Assembly: GCA_012274165.1 (NCBI GenBank)
Contig: JAAPAA010000269.1
Coordinates: 1 to 6,547, forward strand
DNA: 6,547 nt
Direction of reading: 5' to 3'
From: Thiobacillaceae bacterium
GTDB taxonomy: Bacteria; Pseudomonadota; Gammaproteobacteria; Burkholderiales; Thiobacillaceae
The notes under the pieces were generated by a model that did not search any database, was not told the DNA's origin, and was given only the letters and a program-made list of their open reading frames with translations. Positions 1-5,301 of the stretch are shown one piece after another. Both the position numbers and the translations under genes were made by a program. Numbering within the stretch: position 1 is the first letter of the stretch; the number at the start of each line of letters is the position of its first letter.

Positions 1-37
1 GCTGCGCTTTGACGTGACAGAAAAACGCAAGCCGTAA
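1..37 (+). CDS. C-terminal tail of an upstream gene (partial)
   Basis: Reading from base 2, one plus-strand frame stays open for 11 codons and ends at TAA (35-37), giving LRFDVTEKRKP. The other two plus-strand frames hit stops at once (TGA at 10-12 and 15-17). The charged ending is plausible for a protein C-terminus, but 11 codons cannot identify a family. The gap from its stop to the next start (175) is 137 nt, in which no gene or clear regulatory site is visible. Confidence 0.3.
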   Translation, partial: LRFDVTEKRKP

Positions 38-174
38 TGTCCCCGCTGACGCGCCATGCTGAACAGCCTGGTCTGATCGCGGAAGCCGAATCGGCCGCAA
101 TCGCGCACTGAAGGAACAGCCCCACTCATCCGGCCAAACCGACATGAAACATTTTCTGAACAGGGCGGAAGCAA

Positions 175-468
175 ATGGCTGAAGCCCCCGAACACAAAAA
201 CTGGTGGGGCACGCTGCCGGGCATCCTCACCCAGCTTGCGGCACTGATCACCGCGCTCACCGGGCTCATCGCCGCCCTGTACCAGACCGGGTGGATCGGC
301 CATCGCGGAGAGGCACCCGCATCCAGCGCCGCGACAAGTATTGCGGCCGACGAAACCTCGCGCCCTGCTCCACCCCGCATGCCGGGCACGGCTTCCGTTT
401 CAACGCCCGCCACGCCATCTGCCGCCGGGGCGCCGGAACGCCGTCCGAAACGGTGTCGCCGATGCTGA
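175..468 (+). CDS. Membrane-anchor N-terminal part of a PPC-like repeat protein (interrupted)
   Basis: The 97-residue ORF starts at ATG 175, preceded by a purine-rich ribosome site (ggcggaag, 166-171 region). Residues 1-13 are polar with a WWG motif. Residues about 14-36 (ILTQLAALITALTGLIAALY) form one hydrophobic segment, with no cleavage site, so this is probably an uncleaved membrane anchor. Residues about 45-80 are a low-complexity Ala/Pro/Ser/Thr linker, typical of a tether leading to an exported domain. The frame runs into TGA at 466-468. From about 438 the coding signal moves to the frame two bases later, which reads TPSETVSPMLMANAPLGG with GC-rich third positions. From about 499 it returns to the original frame, which encodes the beta-domains downstream. 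I therefore read this ORF as the first part of a roughly 317-residue protein spanning 175-1128. The last dozen or so residues (RRPKRCRRC) are probably out-of-frame. A real short protein is possible but less likely. Confidence 0.6.
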   Translation: MAEAPEHKNWWGTLPGILTQLAALITALTGLIAALYQTGWIGHRGEAPASSAATSIAADETSRPAPPRMPGTASVSTPATPSAAGAPERRPKRCRRC

Positions 469-510
469 TGGCGAACGCACCCTTGGGCGGGGCCACCGGC
501 GCCCGGCGCC

Positions 511-1128
511 GGCAGGATCGAATCGCCCAGCAGCGAGGATCGCTATCAGTTTTCCGCCACACCCAATCAGCGCGTGTATTTCCGCATGCTGGAACACGGC
601 GCGGACATGAGCTATATCAAATGGCGACTGACCGATCAGGACGAGCAGGAAATATTCAACACCTGCCTGGGTTGCAGCGAGGCCGGTGTGCAAACCCTGA
701 GCCGGGGAGGCACTTACATCCTCACGGTGGGCAACCCGAAAGACCCCGCCACCGGCTCCTACAAACTGCGTTTGACCAACGTGCCCGCTGCGGATCGCTT
801 CAATATCCGGCCCAACAGCCGCATCTCCGACGGAATGCCGGGCCCCGGCGCGGGCAGGATCGAAACCCCCGGCGCAAGCGACGAGTATGTCGTCAACGCC
901 GTCGCCGGGCAGCATGTTTATTTCCACATGCGGGAGCACGACGCAAACATGAGTTACATCAAATGGCGACTGACCGATCAGGACGAGCAGGAAATATTCA
1001 ACACCTGCCTGGGCTGCAGCGAGCCCGGCATGCAAACTTTGAACCGGGGTGGCATCTACATCCTTACGGTAGGCAATCCGCGAGACCCTGGCACCGGCAC
1101 CTATCGCCTCGACCTCACCTCCCCGTAG
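511..1128 (+). repeat. Tandem intragenic repeat, 342-bp period
   Basis: The two PPC-like domains are a tandem duplication with an exact 342-bp (114-codon) offset and no indels across the domain: GRIE at 511 matches GRIE at 853. The encoded copies are roughly 70% identical. Within them, bases 616-671 and 958-1013 are identical over 56 nt, and 616-681 differs from 958-1023 only at 672/1014. The block encodes IKWRLTDQDEQEIFNTCLG. Flanking parts of the copies differ in both amino acids and codons, so the core has been kept uniform by selection or by recombination between the copies. Confidence 0.9.
574..1128 (+). CDS. Two PPC-like beta-domains, C-terminal part of the interrupted gene
   Basis: This frame is open from 469 to TAG at 1126-1128, but its first start codon is GTG 574, inside a domain: recognisable domain sequence begins near 511 (GRIESP) and similarity between the two domains starts about 499. 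GTG 574 is thus only the first formal start, without a good ribosome site. The protein consists of two beta-rich domains of about 92 residues that resemble bacterial pre-peptidase C-terminal (PPC) domains: an opening GRIE(S/T)P, a D-x-Y strand, VYF, a YILTVGNP strand, and a closing GSYKLRL / GTYRLDL strand. Each carries a CLGC cysteine pair. PPC domains are usually found on exported proteins, consistent with the upstream membrane anchor; no catalytic residues are evident, so binding or a structural role is the more likely job. The frame is the same as at 175, so two compensating indels would restore one gene. The family call rests on strand pattern by eye only. Confidence 0.6.
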   Translation: MYFRMLEHGADMSYIKWRLTDQDEQEIFNTCLGCSEAGVQTLSRGGTYILTVGNPKDPATGSYKLRLTNVPAADRFNIRPNSRISDGMPGPGAGRIETPGASDEYVVNAVAGQHVYFHMREHDANMSYIKWRLTDQDEQEIFNTCLGCSEPGMQTLNRGGIYILTVGNPRDPGTGTYRLDLTSP

Positions 1129-1135
1129 CGGTCGT

Positions 1136-1152
1136 GTCTGACCAGGTCAGAC
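1136..1152. promoter_or_regulatory. Perfect 17-nt palindrome, possible operator or REP-like element
   Basis: gtctgacc-a-ggtcagac has two perfect 8-nt arms around a single central base. It lies 7 nt after the PPC-protein stop (1128) and 107 nt before the peptidase start (1260). The one-base centre makes a dimer-binding site more natural than an RNA hairpin, although a 7-bp stem with a 3-nt loop is possible. No T-tract follows, so it does not look like an intrinsic terminator. A weak TATACA element (1159-1164) lies just downstream, which would suit an operator overlapping a promoter, but no convincing -35 box is present. Confidence 0.4.
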
Positions 1153-1246
1153 CCCATTTATACACAACGTGTTGACGCGCCTGCCCGAAACCGAACGCTG
1201 GACCCATCACTACGCCGGTGGCAATCCCTACCGCCAGCCCCTCACG

Positions 1247-1255
1247 AAAGGAAAG
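1247..1255 (+). promoter_or_regulatory. Ribosome binding site that fixes the peptidase start
   Basis: The purine run aaaggaaag ends 4 nt before ATG 1260, and its AGGA core (1249-1252) is 7 nt from that start. An in-frame GTG at 1218 would add 14 residues but has no comparable site, so ATG 1260 is preferred; a second ATG at 1266 is too far downstream of the site to be favoured. Confidence 0.7.
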
Positions 1256-1259
1256 TCTC

Positions 1260-3281
1260 ATGGCCATGAAAATCCCACCCAAACAGACCGCCACCCGGCC
1301 GCTCAAAACCAGCTCCGAAAAGGCCACCGGCCAGCGGCTCGACGCCTTTCCCGACCGCATCGATCTGCGCGACTGGTTTTACCAGCCCGCGCTGATTGCG
1401 CTGCCCGATTCGCTGGTGAGTTGTCCGCTGATCAAGCCGGCGATGATTCTCGATCAGGGCCAGGAAGGCGCCTGCACCGGGTTTGCGCTGGCGGCGGTGG
1501 TGAACTTTCTGCGTGCCAAGCGCAGGCAGACCGCACTGGTCAGCCCGCGCATGCTGTACGAACTGGCGCGGCGCTACGACGAATGGCCGGGCGAAGCCTA
1601 CGAAGGGTCTTCCGCACGCGGCGGCATCAAGGCCTGGGCCAAGCACGGCGTGTGCTTGCGATCGGCGTGGAAAGACAACCAGCATGGCATCACGCACATG
1701 AACGACGCCGTCATCCAGCAGGCGATGGCCGCGCCCGGCGGCGCGTATTACCGCATCCGCCCCTACAACGTGCGCGACATGCACACCGCGCTCAACGAAA
1801 CCGGCATGCTCTACGCCACGCTGATGGTGCATTCGGGCTGGGCCGATCCGGGCGGCAGCAAGGGCGACAAGCCGGTGGCGGTCAGTTTTGTGCAGCGGGG
1901 CCGCAAGTCCACGCTCAAGCTGCCGGTGATCAAGCGCAGCGGTAGCGCCGACGGCGGCCACGCCATCGCCATCGTCGGCTACACCCCGCAAGGTTTCATC
2001 ATCCAGAATTCCTGGGGCGCGGACTGGGGCGCGGGCGGCTTTGCCTTGCTTCCCTATGAAGATTTCCTGATGCATGCGACCGACGTCTGGGTGGCGCAAC
2101 TCGGCGTGCCGGTGACGATGGATTTGTGGGCCGACGACAAAACAATCGACAGCGCCGGGCTGCAACGCGCCAGCCGCAGCATCCCGCTGGCCGACATCCG
2201 GCCTTACGTCATCGACGTCGCCAACAACGGCGAGCTGTCCGATTCCGGCGAATACTGGACCACCGAGTCCGACATCGAACGCCTGTTTGACGAAACCATT
2301 CCGGCCAAAACGCGCGGCTGGAAAAAGCGCCGCATCCTGCTCTATCTGCACGGCGGCCTCAATTCCGAAGTGGACTCGGCCAAGCGCATCGTCGCCATGC
2401 GCGACGTCATGCTGGAAAACGAGATCTATCCGCTGCACATCATGTGGGAGAGCGATTTCCTCTCCAGCGTCGCCGGCATGTTCAAGGACCTGTTCTGCGA
2501 GGCGGACAAGCTCGCCGGCGGCGGCTTCATGGACAACCTGACCGAAGCCAAGGACCGCGTGCTCGAACTCACCCTCGCCCGCGCAGGCAACCGGCTGTGG
2601 GGCGAGATGAAGGAAAACGCGCAACTGGCCTCCGACCACCCCCACAACATAGGCGCCATCCAGCTTGTCGCGCAGTATGTCGAACTGGCGAAAAAGAAGC
2701 TGACCGGTGCCGACAAGACCGGCTGGGAGTTGCACATCGTCGGCCATTCGGCGGGCAGCATCTTCGCCGCTCACGCCATGCCGCTGCTGTCGGGTTTGGG
2801 CATTCCGCTCAAGAGCGTGCAGTTCATGGCCCCCGCCATCCGCACCGACACTTTCAAGCAACTGCTGCTGCCCGGTCTGGATGCAGGGCACATCCCGCTG
2901 CCGAGCCTGTATGTGCTATCCGACAAACTGGAGCGCGACGACAGCGTCGGCCCCTATGGAAAATCCCTGCTTTACCTGGTGTCGAATGCCTTCGAGGGCT
3001 CGCGCGAGGTGCCGATCCTGGGGATGAAGGCCTGCATCGATGCCGACAAGAAACTGGCCGGGTTATTTGATGGACAGGTCGATGGCCGGCCCGCGCTGGT
3101 GGTGTCCGAGGGCATCCCGCTCGCGCCCGCCCAGCAAGCCGCCGCCGTCCAGCAGGGCGCTTCCGTCAGTCACAGCCACGGCGGCTTCGACAACGACTGC
3201 GCCACCATGAACTCCGTGCTCACGCGCGTCCTGGGAAGCGTGCCCAAGCGGCCGTTCACCGCGCGCGATCTGAATTACTGA
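1260..3281 (+). CDS. Papain-like cysteine peptidase fused to an alpha/beta-hydrolase
   Basis: The 673-residue protein has two enzyme domains. The first (about 35-275) is a C1 papain-like peptidase: oxyanion-hole Gln66 six residues before nucleophile Cys72 in DQGQEGACTGFA, His234 in GGHAIAIVGY, and Asn250 in QNSWGADWGAGGF. All four catalytic positions are present. The second (about 355-660) is an alpha/beta-hydrolase: oxyanion-type LYLHGG (His364), nucleophile elbow GHSAG with Ser497, a possible acid Asp555 in VLSDK, and a possible His638 or His640 in SHSHGGFDND near the end. A linker (about 276-355) joins them. There is no signal peptide or membrane segment, and only about 60 residues precede the peptidase core, too little for a classical inhibitory propeptide, so a cytoplasmic, directly active enzyme is implied unless it is exported by another route. 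Substrates of both halves are unknown. The start is ATG 1260. It lies 61 nt upstream of the cupin gene in the same direction. The domain assignments are strong; the biological role is not known. Confidence 0.93.
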   Translation: MAMKIPPKQTATRPLKTSSEKATGQRLDAFPDRIDLRDWFYQPALIALPDSLVSCPLIKPAMILDQGQEGACTGFALAAVVNFLRAKRRQTALVSPRMLYELARRYDEWPGEAYEGSSARGGIKAWAKHGVCLRSAWKDNQHGITHMNDAVIQQAMAAPGGAYYRIRPYNVRDMHTALNETGMLYATLMVHSGWADPGGSKGDKPVAVSFVQRGRKSTLKLPVIKRSGSADGGHAIAIVGYTPQGFIIQNSWGADWGAGGFALLPYEDFLMHATDVWVAQLGVPVTMDLWADDKTIDSAGLQRASRSIPLADIRPYVIDVANNGELSDSGEYWTTESDIERLFDETIPAKTRGWKKRRILLYLHGGLNSEVDSAKRIVAMRDVMLENEIYPLHIMWESDFLSSVAGMFKDLFCEADKLAGGGFMDNLTEAKDRVLELTLARAGNRLWGEMKENAQLASDHPHNIGAIQLVAQYVELAKKKLTGADKTGWELHIVGHSAGSIFAAHAMPLLSGLGIPLKSVQFMAPAIRTDTFKQLLLPGLDAGHIPLPSLYVLSDKLERDDSVGPYGKSLLYLVSNAFEGSREVPILGMKACIDADKKLAGLFDGQVDGRPALVVSEGIPLAPAQQAAAVQQGASVSHSHGGFDNDCATMNSVLTRVLGSVPKRPFTARDLNY

Positions 3282-3293
3282 AATACCGAACCC

Positions 3294-3319
3294 ACGCAGC
3301 CGCGTATCGCGCGCTGCGT
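3294..3319 (+). promoter_or_regulatory. GC-rich hairpin between peptidase and cupin genes
   Basis: acgcagc (3294-3300) pairs with gctgcgt (3313-3319). Inside, cgcg (3301-3304) pairs with cgcg (3308-3311) around a tat loop, leaving one bulged c (3312). The stem begins 12 nt after the peptidase stop and ends 8 nt before the cupin Shine-Dalgarno (aaggag, 3328-3333). No T-tract follows, so it is not a standard intrinsic terminator. It may stabilise or separate the two halves of a shared message, or modulate cupin translation. Confidence 0.5.
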
Positions 3320-3342
3320 TCAACCCCAAGGAGACATGCATC

Positions 3343-3834
3343 ATGAATATCCACGCCCTCATTCACCGGTCATACCCGGCGGTCATGTTGCTTTCATTGG
3401 GCCTTGCCAGCCCCGTCTCTCTCGCACAAGCGCCGGTTCCTGAGCAGGCGCTGACGCAAACTGCCGACGATGCGCAGCTCAAGTGGGGACCCTGCCCAGC
3501 GTTCCTGCCCAAAGGATGTGCGATCGCCGTGCTTCACGGCGACCCGGCGAAAGACAACCTCGACGTGTTCTTCAAAGTGCCAGGTAAGTCGACCATCCCA
3601 CTGCATTGGCATACCTCCGCAGAGCGCATGGTGCTGGTTGCAGGTGAGCTCCATGTCACCTATGACGGGCAGAAAACGGCCATTCTTAGGCCGGGAACTT
3701 ATGCGTACGGCCCAGCCAAACGACCCCACGATGGCTTCTGCGCCAGTAGCGACCCGTGTGTCCTCTTCATTGCGTTCGAGTCGCCGTTAGATGCCGTGCC
3801 GGTTGTGAATACCGGCGGGAACTCAGGGAAGTAG
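3343..3834 (+). CDS. Exported single-domain cupin protein
   Basis: The 163-residue protein starts at ATG 3343 with a strong ribosome site (aaggag, 3328-3333). Residues 1-30 look like a Sec signal peptide: a basic/polar start, a hydrophobic core (about 12-22), and an AQA cleavage site after Ala30. The mature part is a small beta-barrel cupin. Motif 1 is HWHTSAERMVLVAGEL, with possible metal ligands His88, His90 and Glu94; in motif 2, PHDGF supplies His129. Four cysteines (51, 59, 133, 139) in the mature chain could form two disulfides, as suits a periplasmic protein: CPAFLPKGC near the front and CASSDPC near the back. Cupins range from dioxygenases and isomerases to ligand-binding proteins, and nothing here selects among them. 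It follows the peptidase gene by 61 nt and may share its transcript. Codon use is intermediate between the GC-rich genes to the left and the AT-richer gene to the right. Confidence 0.85.
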   Translation: MNIHALIHRSYPAVMLLSLGLASPVSLAQAPVPEQALTQTADDAQLKWGPCPAFLPKGCAIAVLHGDPAKDNLDVFFKVPGKSTIPLHWHTSAERMVLVAGELHVTYDGQKTAILRPGTYAYGPAKRPHDGFCASSDPCVLFIAFESPLDAVPVVNTGGNSGK

Positions 3835-3838
3835 CACC

Positions 3839-3853
3839 CTAAAAAATATCAGC
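3839..3853. repeat. Left copy of a near-direct repeat flanking the AT-richer segment
   Basis: ctaaa followed directly by aaatatcagc lies 4 nt after the cupin stop. The same two blocks recur in the same order and orientation at 5302-5318, separated there by two extra bases (tg). Together the copies bracket about 1.46 kb with different base composition, so they could be a target duplication or recombination site. No transposase or integrase gene lies between them. Confidence 0.45.
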
Positions 3854-3877
3854 CTGATGTGTAGAAATTCAAACTTG

Positions 3878-3898
3878 ATCTGACAGCATGTGTCAGAT
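3878..3898. terminator. 8-bp hairpin, possible bidirectional terminator
   Basis: atctgaca (3878-3885) pairs with tgtcagat (3891-3898) around the loop gcatg. On the plus strand it lies 43 nt after the cupin stop and is followed by a weak T-rich run (ttgctttgct). On the minus strand it lies 18 nt beyond the stop of the doubtful ORF at 3917. Its arms share tctgac/gtcaga with the palindrome at 1136-1152. Lack of a clean T-tract keeps the terminator call tentative. Confidence 0.4.
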
Positions 3899-3916
3899 TT
3901 GCTTTGCTCAGTAGTC

Positions 3917-4117
3917 TCAAATCGACCCTGAGGAGACGGTCTTGGCTTGTTCACCGAATGTCTGTTGCTGCTGCGAAAGCAGTCTATTTACAATCCCACT
4001 CCAAGCTTCTCGCCGATAGTTGTGCGTCCCAAACAGGTGCATAATCCGTCCGCCACCGCCCCCTTTTTTCATAACGTAATAACCGGGCCGGGCACTGAAA
4101 AAAACGATTAAAACCAT
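3917..4117 (-). CDS. Doubtful small ORF, unknown function
   Basis: A 66-residue minus-strand ORF starts at ATG 4117, with ggtga about 9-10 nt upstream as a possible ribosome site; a shorter 42-residue version could start at ATG 4042. The N-terminal half contains a glycine run encoded by a homopolymeric a6-g5 stretch and looks unconvincing. The C-terminal half (HLFGTHNYRREAWSG and then NRLLSQQQQTFGEQ) has the mixed composition of a real helix-forming protein. No other gene overlaps it, and a hairpin lies 18 nt beyond its stop. I do not recognise a family. It could be a genuine small protein, a remnant of a decayed larger gene, or a chance ORF. Confidence 0.27.
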   Translation of the reverse strand: MVLIVFFSARPGYYVMKKGGGGGRIMHLFGTHNYRREAWSGIVNRLLSQQQQTFGEQAKTVSSGSI

Positions 4118-4163
4118 TGAGACAAGTCACCATGATAGTCGTCTCTATATTAATAAATGTCCG

Positions 4164-4195
4164 GGCCTATGGTTCACTTGAATAACTATTAGGCC
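4164..4195. promoter_or_regulatory. Inverted repeat just upstream of the coiled-coil gene
   Basis: ggccta (4164-4169) and taggcc (4190-4195) are complementary arms separated by 20 nt, ending 10 nt before ATG 4206. The position fits either an operator or a 5' leader stem that would sit close to the start. The arms are only 6 nt, so chance occurrence is not excluded. Confidence 0.25.
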
Positions 4196-4205
4196 TCACA
4201 ACCCC

Positions 4206-5081
4206 ATGAACCTCATCCTCATGCCAGTAGCCATGCCCCTAGCTATCCGCCGCCCCACACTTGTCATCATCGCGGCACTTTTTCTATTACTCTCTTCAGC
4301 AGAGGCAGCCCCGGAAGCAGTGCCTAAAGTCACCGATGGCCAAGTATCAGCGTTGGCGCCCCAGGCAGAATTCAATGAAGTGAAACTCCTGCAAAGACAG
4401 CTAGAAGACTCTAGGAAGTTTCAAGACCAGATCCTGTCGACGGTGTACTGGTCATTGGGCACTCTTGCTGCGGTGGCCACGCTCCTTGTTGGTTTTGGGT
4501 GGTTCGTCAACTTCAGGGTTTACGAGCGCGATAAGGCCTCTCTTGAGCGCGATCTTCGTGTTCAAATGAGCGAAGACGCTAGTGCTTTCAAGACTGAGGC
4601 TGCCGCGGCCGCGGCTACAAGTGCCGCTAGCGTCAAGCAATCCCTCGCGACACAGTTGGCTGCAGCGGAGGAGCGGATTACAGCGCGGATGAACGAGTTA
4701 CTCGATGCGCAAGAGAGAAAGCTAGCCGCCCGCGTTGCCACAAATGCTTCGGAACTGAACAGACTGAAATCGGACGTTCTCAACCTTCAGTTGGAGGAAA
4801 GTCTACGGAAGAGACAATTGTGGGAGGAGAAGAAAATTCCACGTAACGTCCTTCAGTCTTCAGTAAATGCTCTAGAGATCGCGAACAAAATCGGGTACGA
4901 GAACGGCGTCGCAGAGGTACTTGATCTCATTTCCAAAGATATCAATTCCATCCTAACAACGAAGGCGACGCCAATTGACAACTATCTGGTGGCGCAGCTC
5001 ATCGCCACTCTCGACGCGGTTAAGGGCGGACATGCCCATGCAGCAGCCACGCTCAAAGCGGGCGCTAGCACACTGCTATAG
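4206..5081 (+). CDS. Membrane-anchored coiled-coil protein, unknown function
   Basis: The 291-residue protein begins with a hydrophobic export segment (about 18-32) preceded by Arg15-Arg16 and followed by an AEA/A cleavage-like site near residues 32-35. A short exported stretch (about 36-78) leads to a second membrane segment (about 79-101, centred on LGTLAAVATLLVGFGWFV), followed by FRVYERDKASLERDL. The rest is largely helical: an Ala-rich charged stretch (about 107-205) with the spacing of a coiled coil, then a less regular C-terminal region. The likely topology puts the coiled coil in the cytoplasm. No catalytic motif is visible. The start is uncertain: no good ribosome site precedes ATG 4206, and ATG 4221 or 4233 would also keep the signal segment. 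Codon use (CTA, AGA, AGG, TCT) differs from the GC-rich flanking genes, suggesting horizontal acquisition. It lies alone, between non-coding stretches, so context gives no function; scaffold or signalling roles are only guesses. Confidence 0.85.
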   Translation: MNLILMPVAMPLAIRRPTLVIIAALFLLLSSAEAAPEAVPKVTDGQVSALAPQAEFNEVKLLQRQLEDSRKFQDQILSTVYWSLGTLAAVATLLVGFGWFVNFRVYERDKASLERDLRVQMSEDASAFKTEAAAAAATSAASVKQSLATQLAAAEERITARMNELLDAQERKLAARVATNASELNRLKSDVLNLQLEESLRKRQLWEEKKIPRNVLQSSVNALEIANKIGYENGVAEVLDLISKDINSILTTKATPIDNYLVAQLIATLDAVKGGHAHAAATLKAGASTLL

Positions 5082-5121
5082 AAGTAGTGAACTGTGCTCT
5101 TCCCAACAGAGTGACAGATGG

Positions 5122-5150
5122 GGCAGGTCTTGATTTTTGCCATACCTGCC
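5122..5150. terminator. Inverted repeat downstream of the coiled-coil gene
   Basis: ggcaggt (5122-5128) and acctgcc (5144-5150) form a 7-bp stem around a 15-nt loop, starting 41 nt after the stop of the membrane protein. The only T-run (ttttt) is in the loop, not after the stem, so it would be an atypical terminator. It may equally be part of a decayed repeat element. Confidence 0.25.
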
Positions 5151-5213
5151 GCCAGAACTGACAAGCCCAACTCGGTGCTGCTTTGGGTCAAACAAGAGTC
5201 ACTGACGCTGGCT

Positions 5214-5297
5214 AGCCTGAACTTCCGCTTCTGGCCGGTTCCTGCCAGAGAAACGCGACCCGAACATGCACTGTCTGTCAGCTCAAGCCTGAACTTC
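5214..5297. repeat. Pair of 12-bp direct repeats, 72 bp apart
   Basis: agcctgaacttc occurs at 5214-5225 and 5286-5297 in the non-coding stretch between the coiled-coil gene and the glyoxalase-fold gene. Between them lies a small inverted repeat (tctggc and gccaga, around 5229-5250). The arrangement suggests an interspersed non-coding repeat or a remnant, with no gene content seen. Confidence 0.5.
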
Positions 5298-5301
5298 TAA
5301 G

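Larger units (their letters stand above)
3835..4205. other. 371-nt region without a firm gene
   Basis: Between the cupin stop and the coiled-coil membrane protein start there is no convincing plus-strand gene. The region holds the left flanking repeat (3839-3853), an 8-bp hairpin (3878-3898), one doubtful minus-strand ORF (3917-4117), an A/T-rich stretch around 4143-4158 (tatattaataaatg) that could be part of a promoter without a matching -35 box, and an inverted repeat (4164-4195). Composition is clearly more AT-rich than in the genes to the left. Confidence 0.6.

Noticed and set aside
144..182. Twelve-codon ORF overlapping ATG 175 (possible leader peptide)
   Set aside because: Too short to distinguish from chance, with no ribosome site and no regulatory amino-acid pattern.
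400..1035. Minus-strand ORF with internal repetition
   Set aside because: Its repetition merely mirrors the duplicated plus-strand domains.
204..1175. Plus-strand open frame of 323 codons over the PPC gene
   Set aside because: Most of its translation is Arg/His/Pro-rich and lacks domain character. Only its section about 438-500 appears to be real coding sequence, which I treat as part of the frameshifted gene.
1172..1200. Promoter-like ttgacg upstream of the peptidase gene
   Set aside because: The expected -10 position (around 1195-1200) reads acgctg, with no resemblance to a -10 box.
1242..2891. Long minus-strand open frame (549 codons) opposite the peptidase/hydrolase gene
   Set aside because: It lies antisense to a gene with unmistakable catalytic motifs, and its open state is expected from GC-rich third positions; its translation has no recognisable domain.
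4982..5191. Minus-strand ORF with a CPIC motif
   Set aside because: It overlaps the end of the coiled-coil gene antisense. One CxxC in a 69-residue ORF with no partner motif is not evidence of a zinc protein.
5118..5300. Plus-strand ORF of 60 codons after the coiled-coil gene
   Set aside because: It crosses the stem-loop and both 12-bp repeats, has no ribosome site, and its composition is not protein-like.
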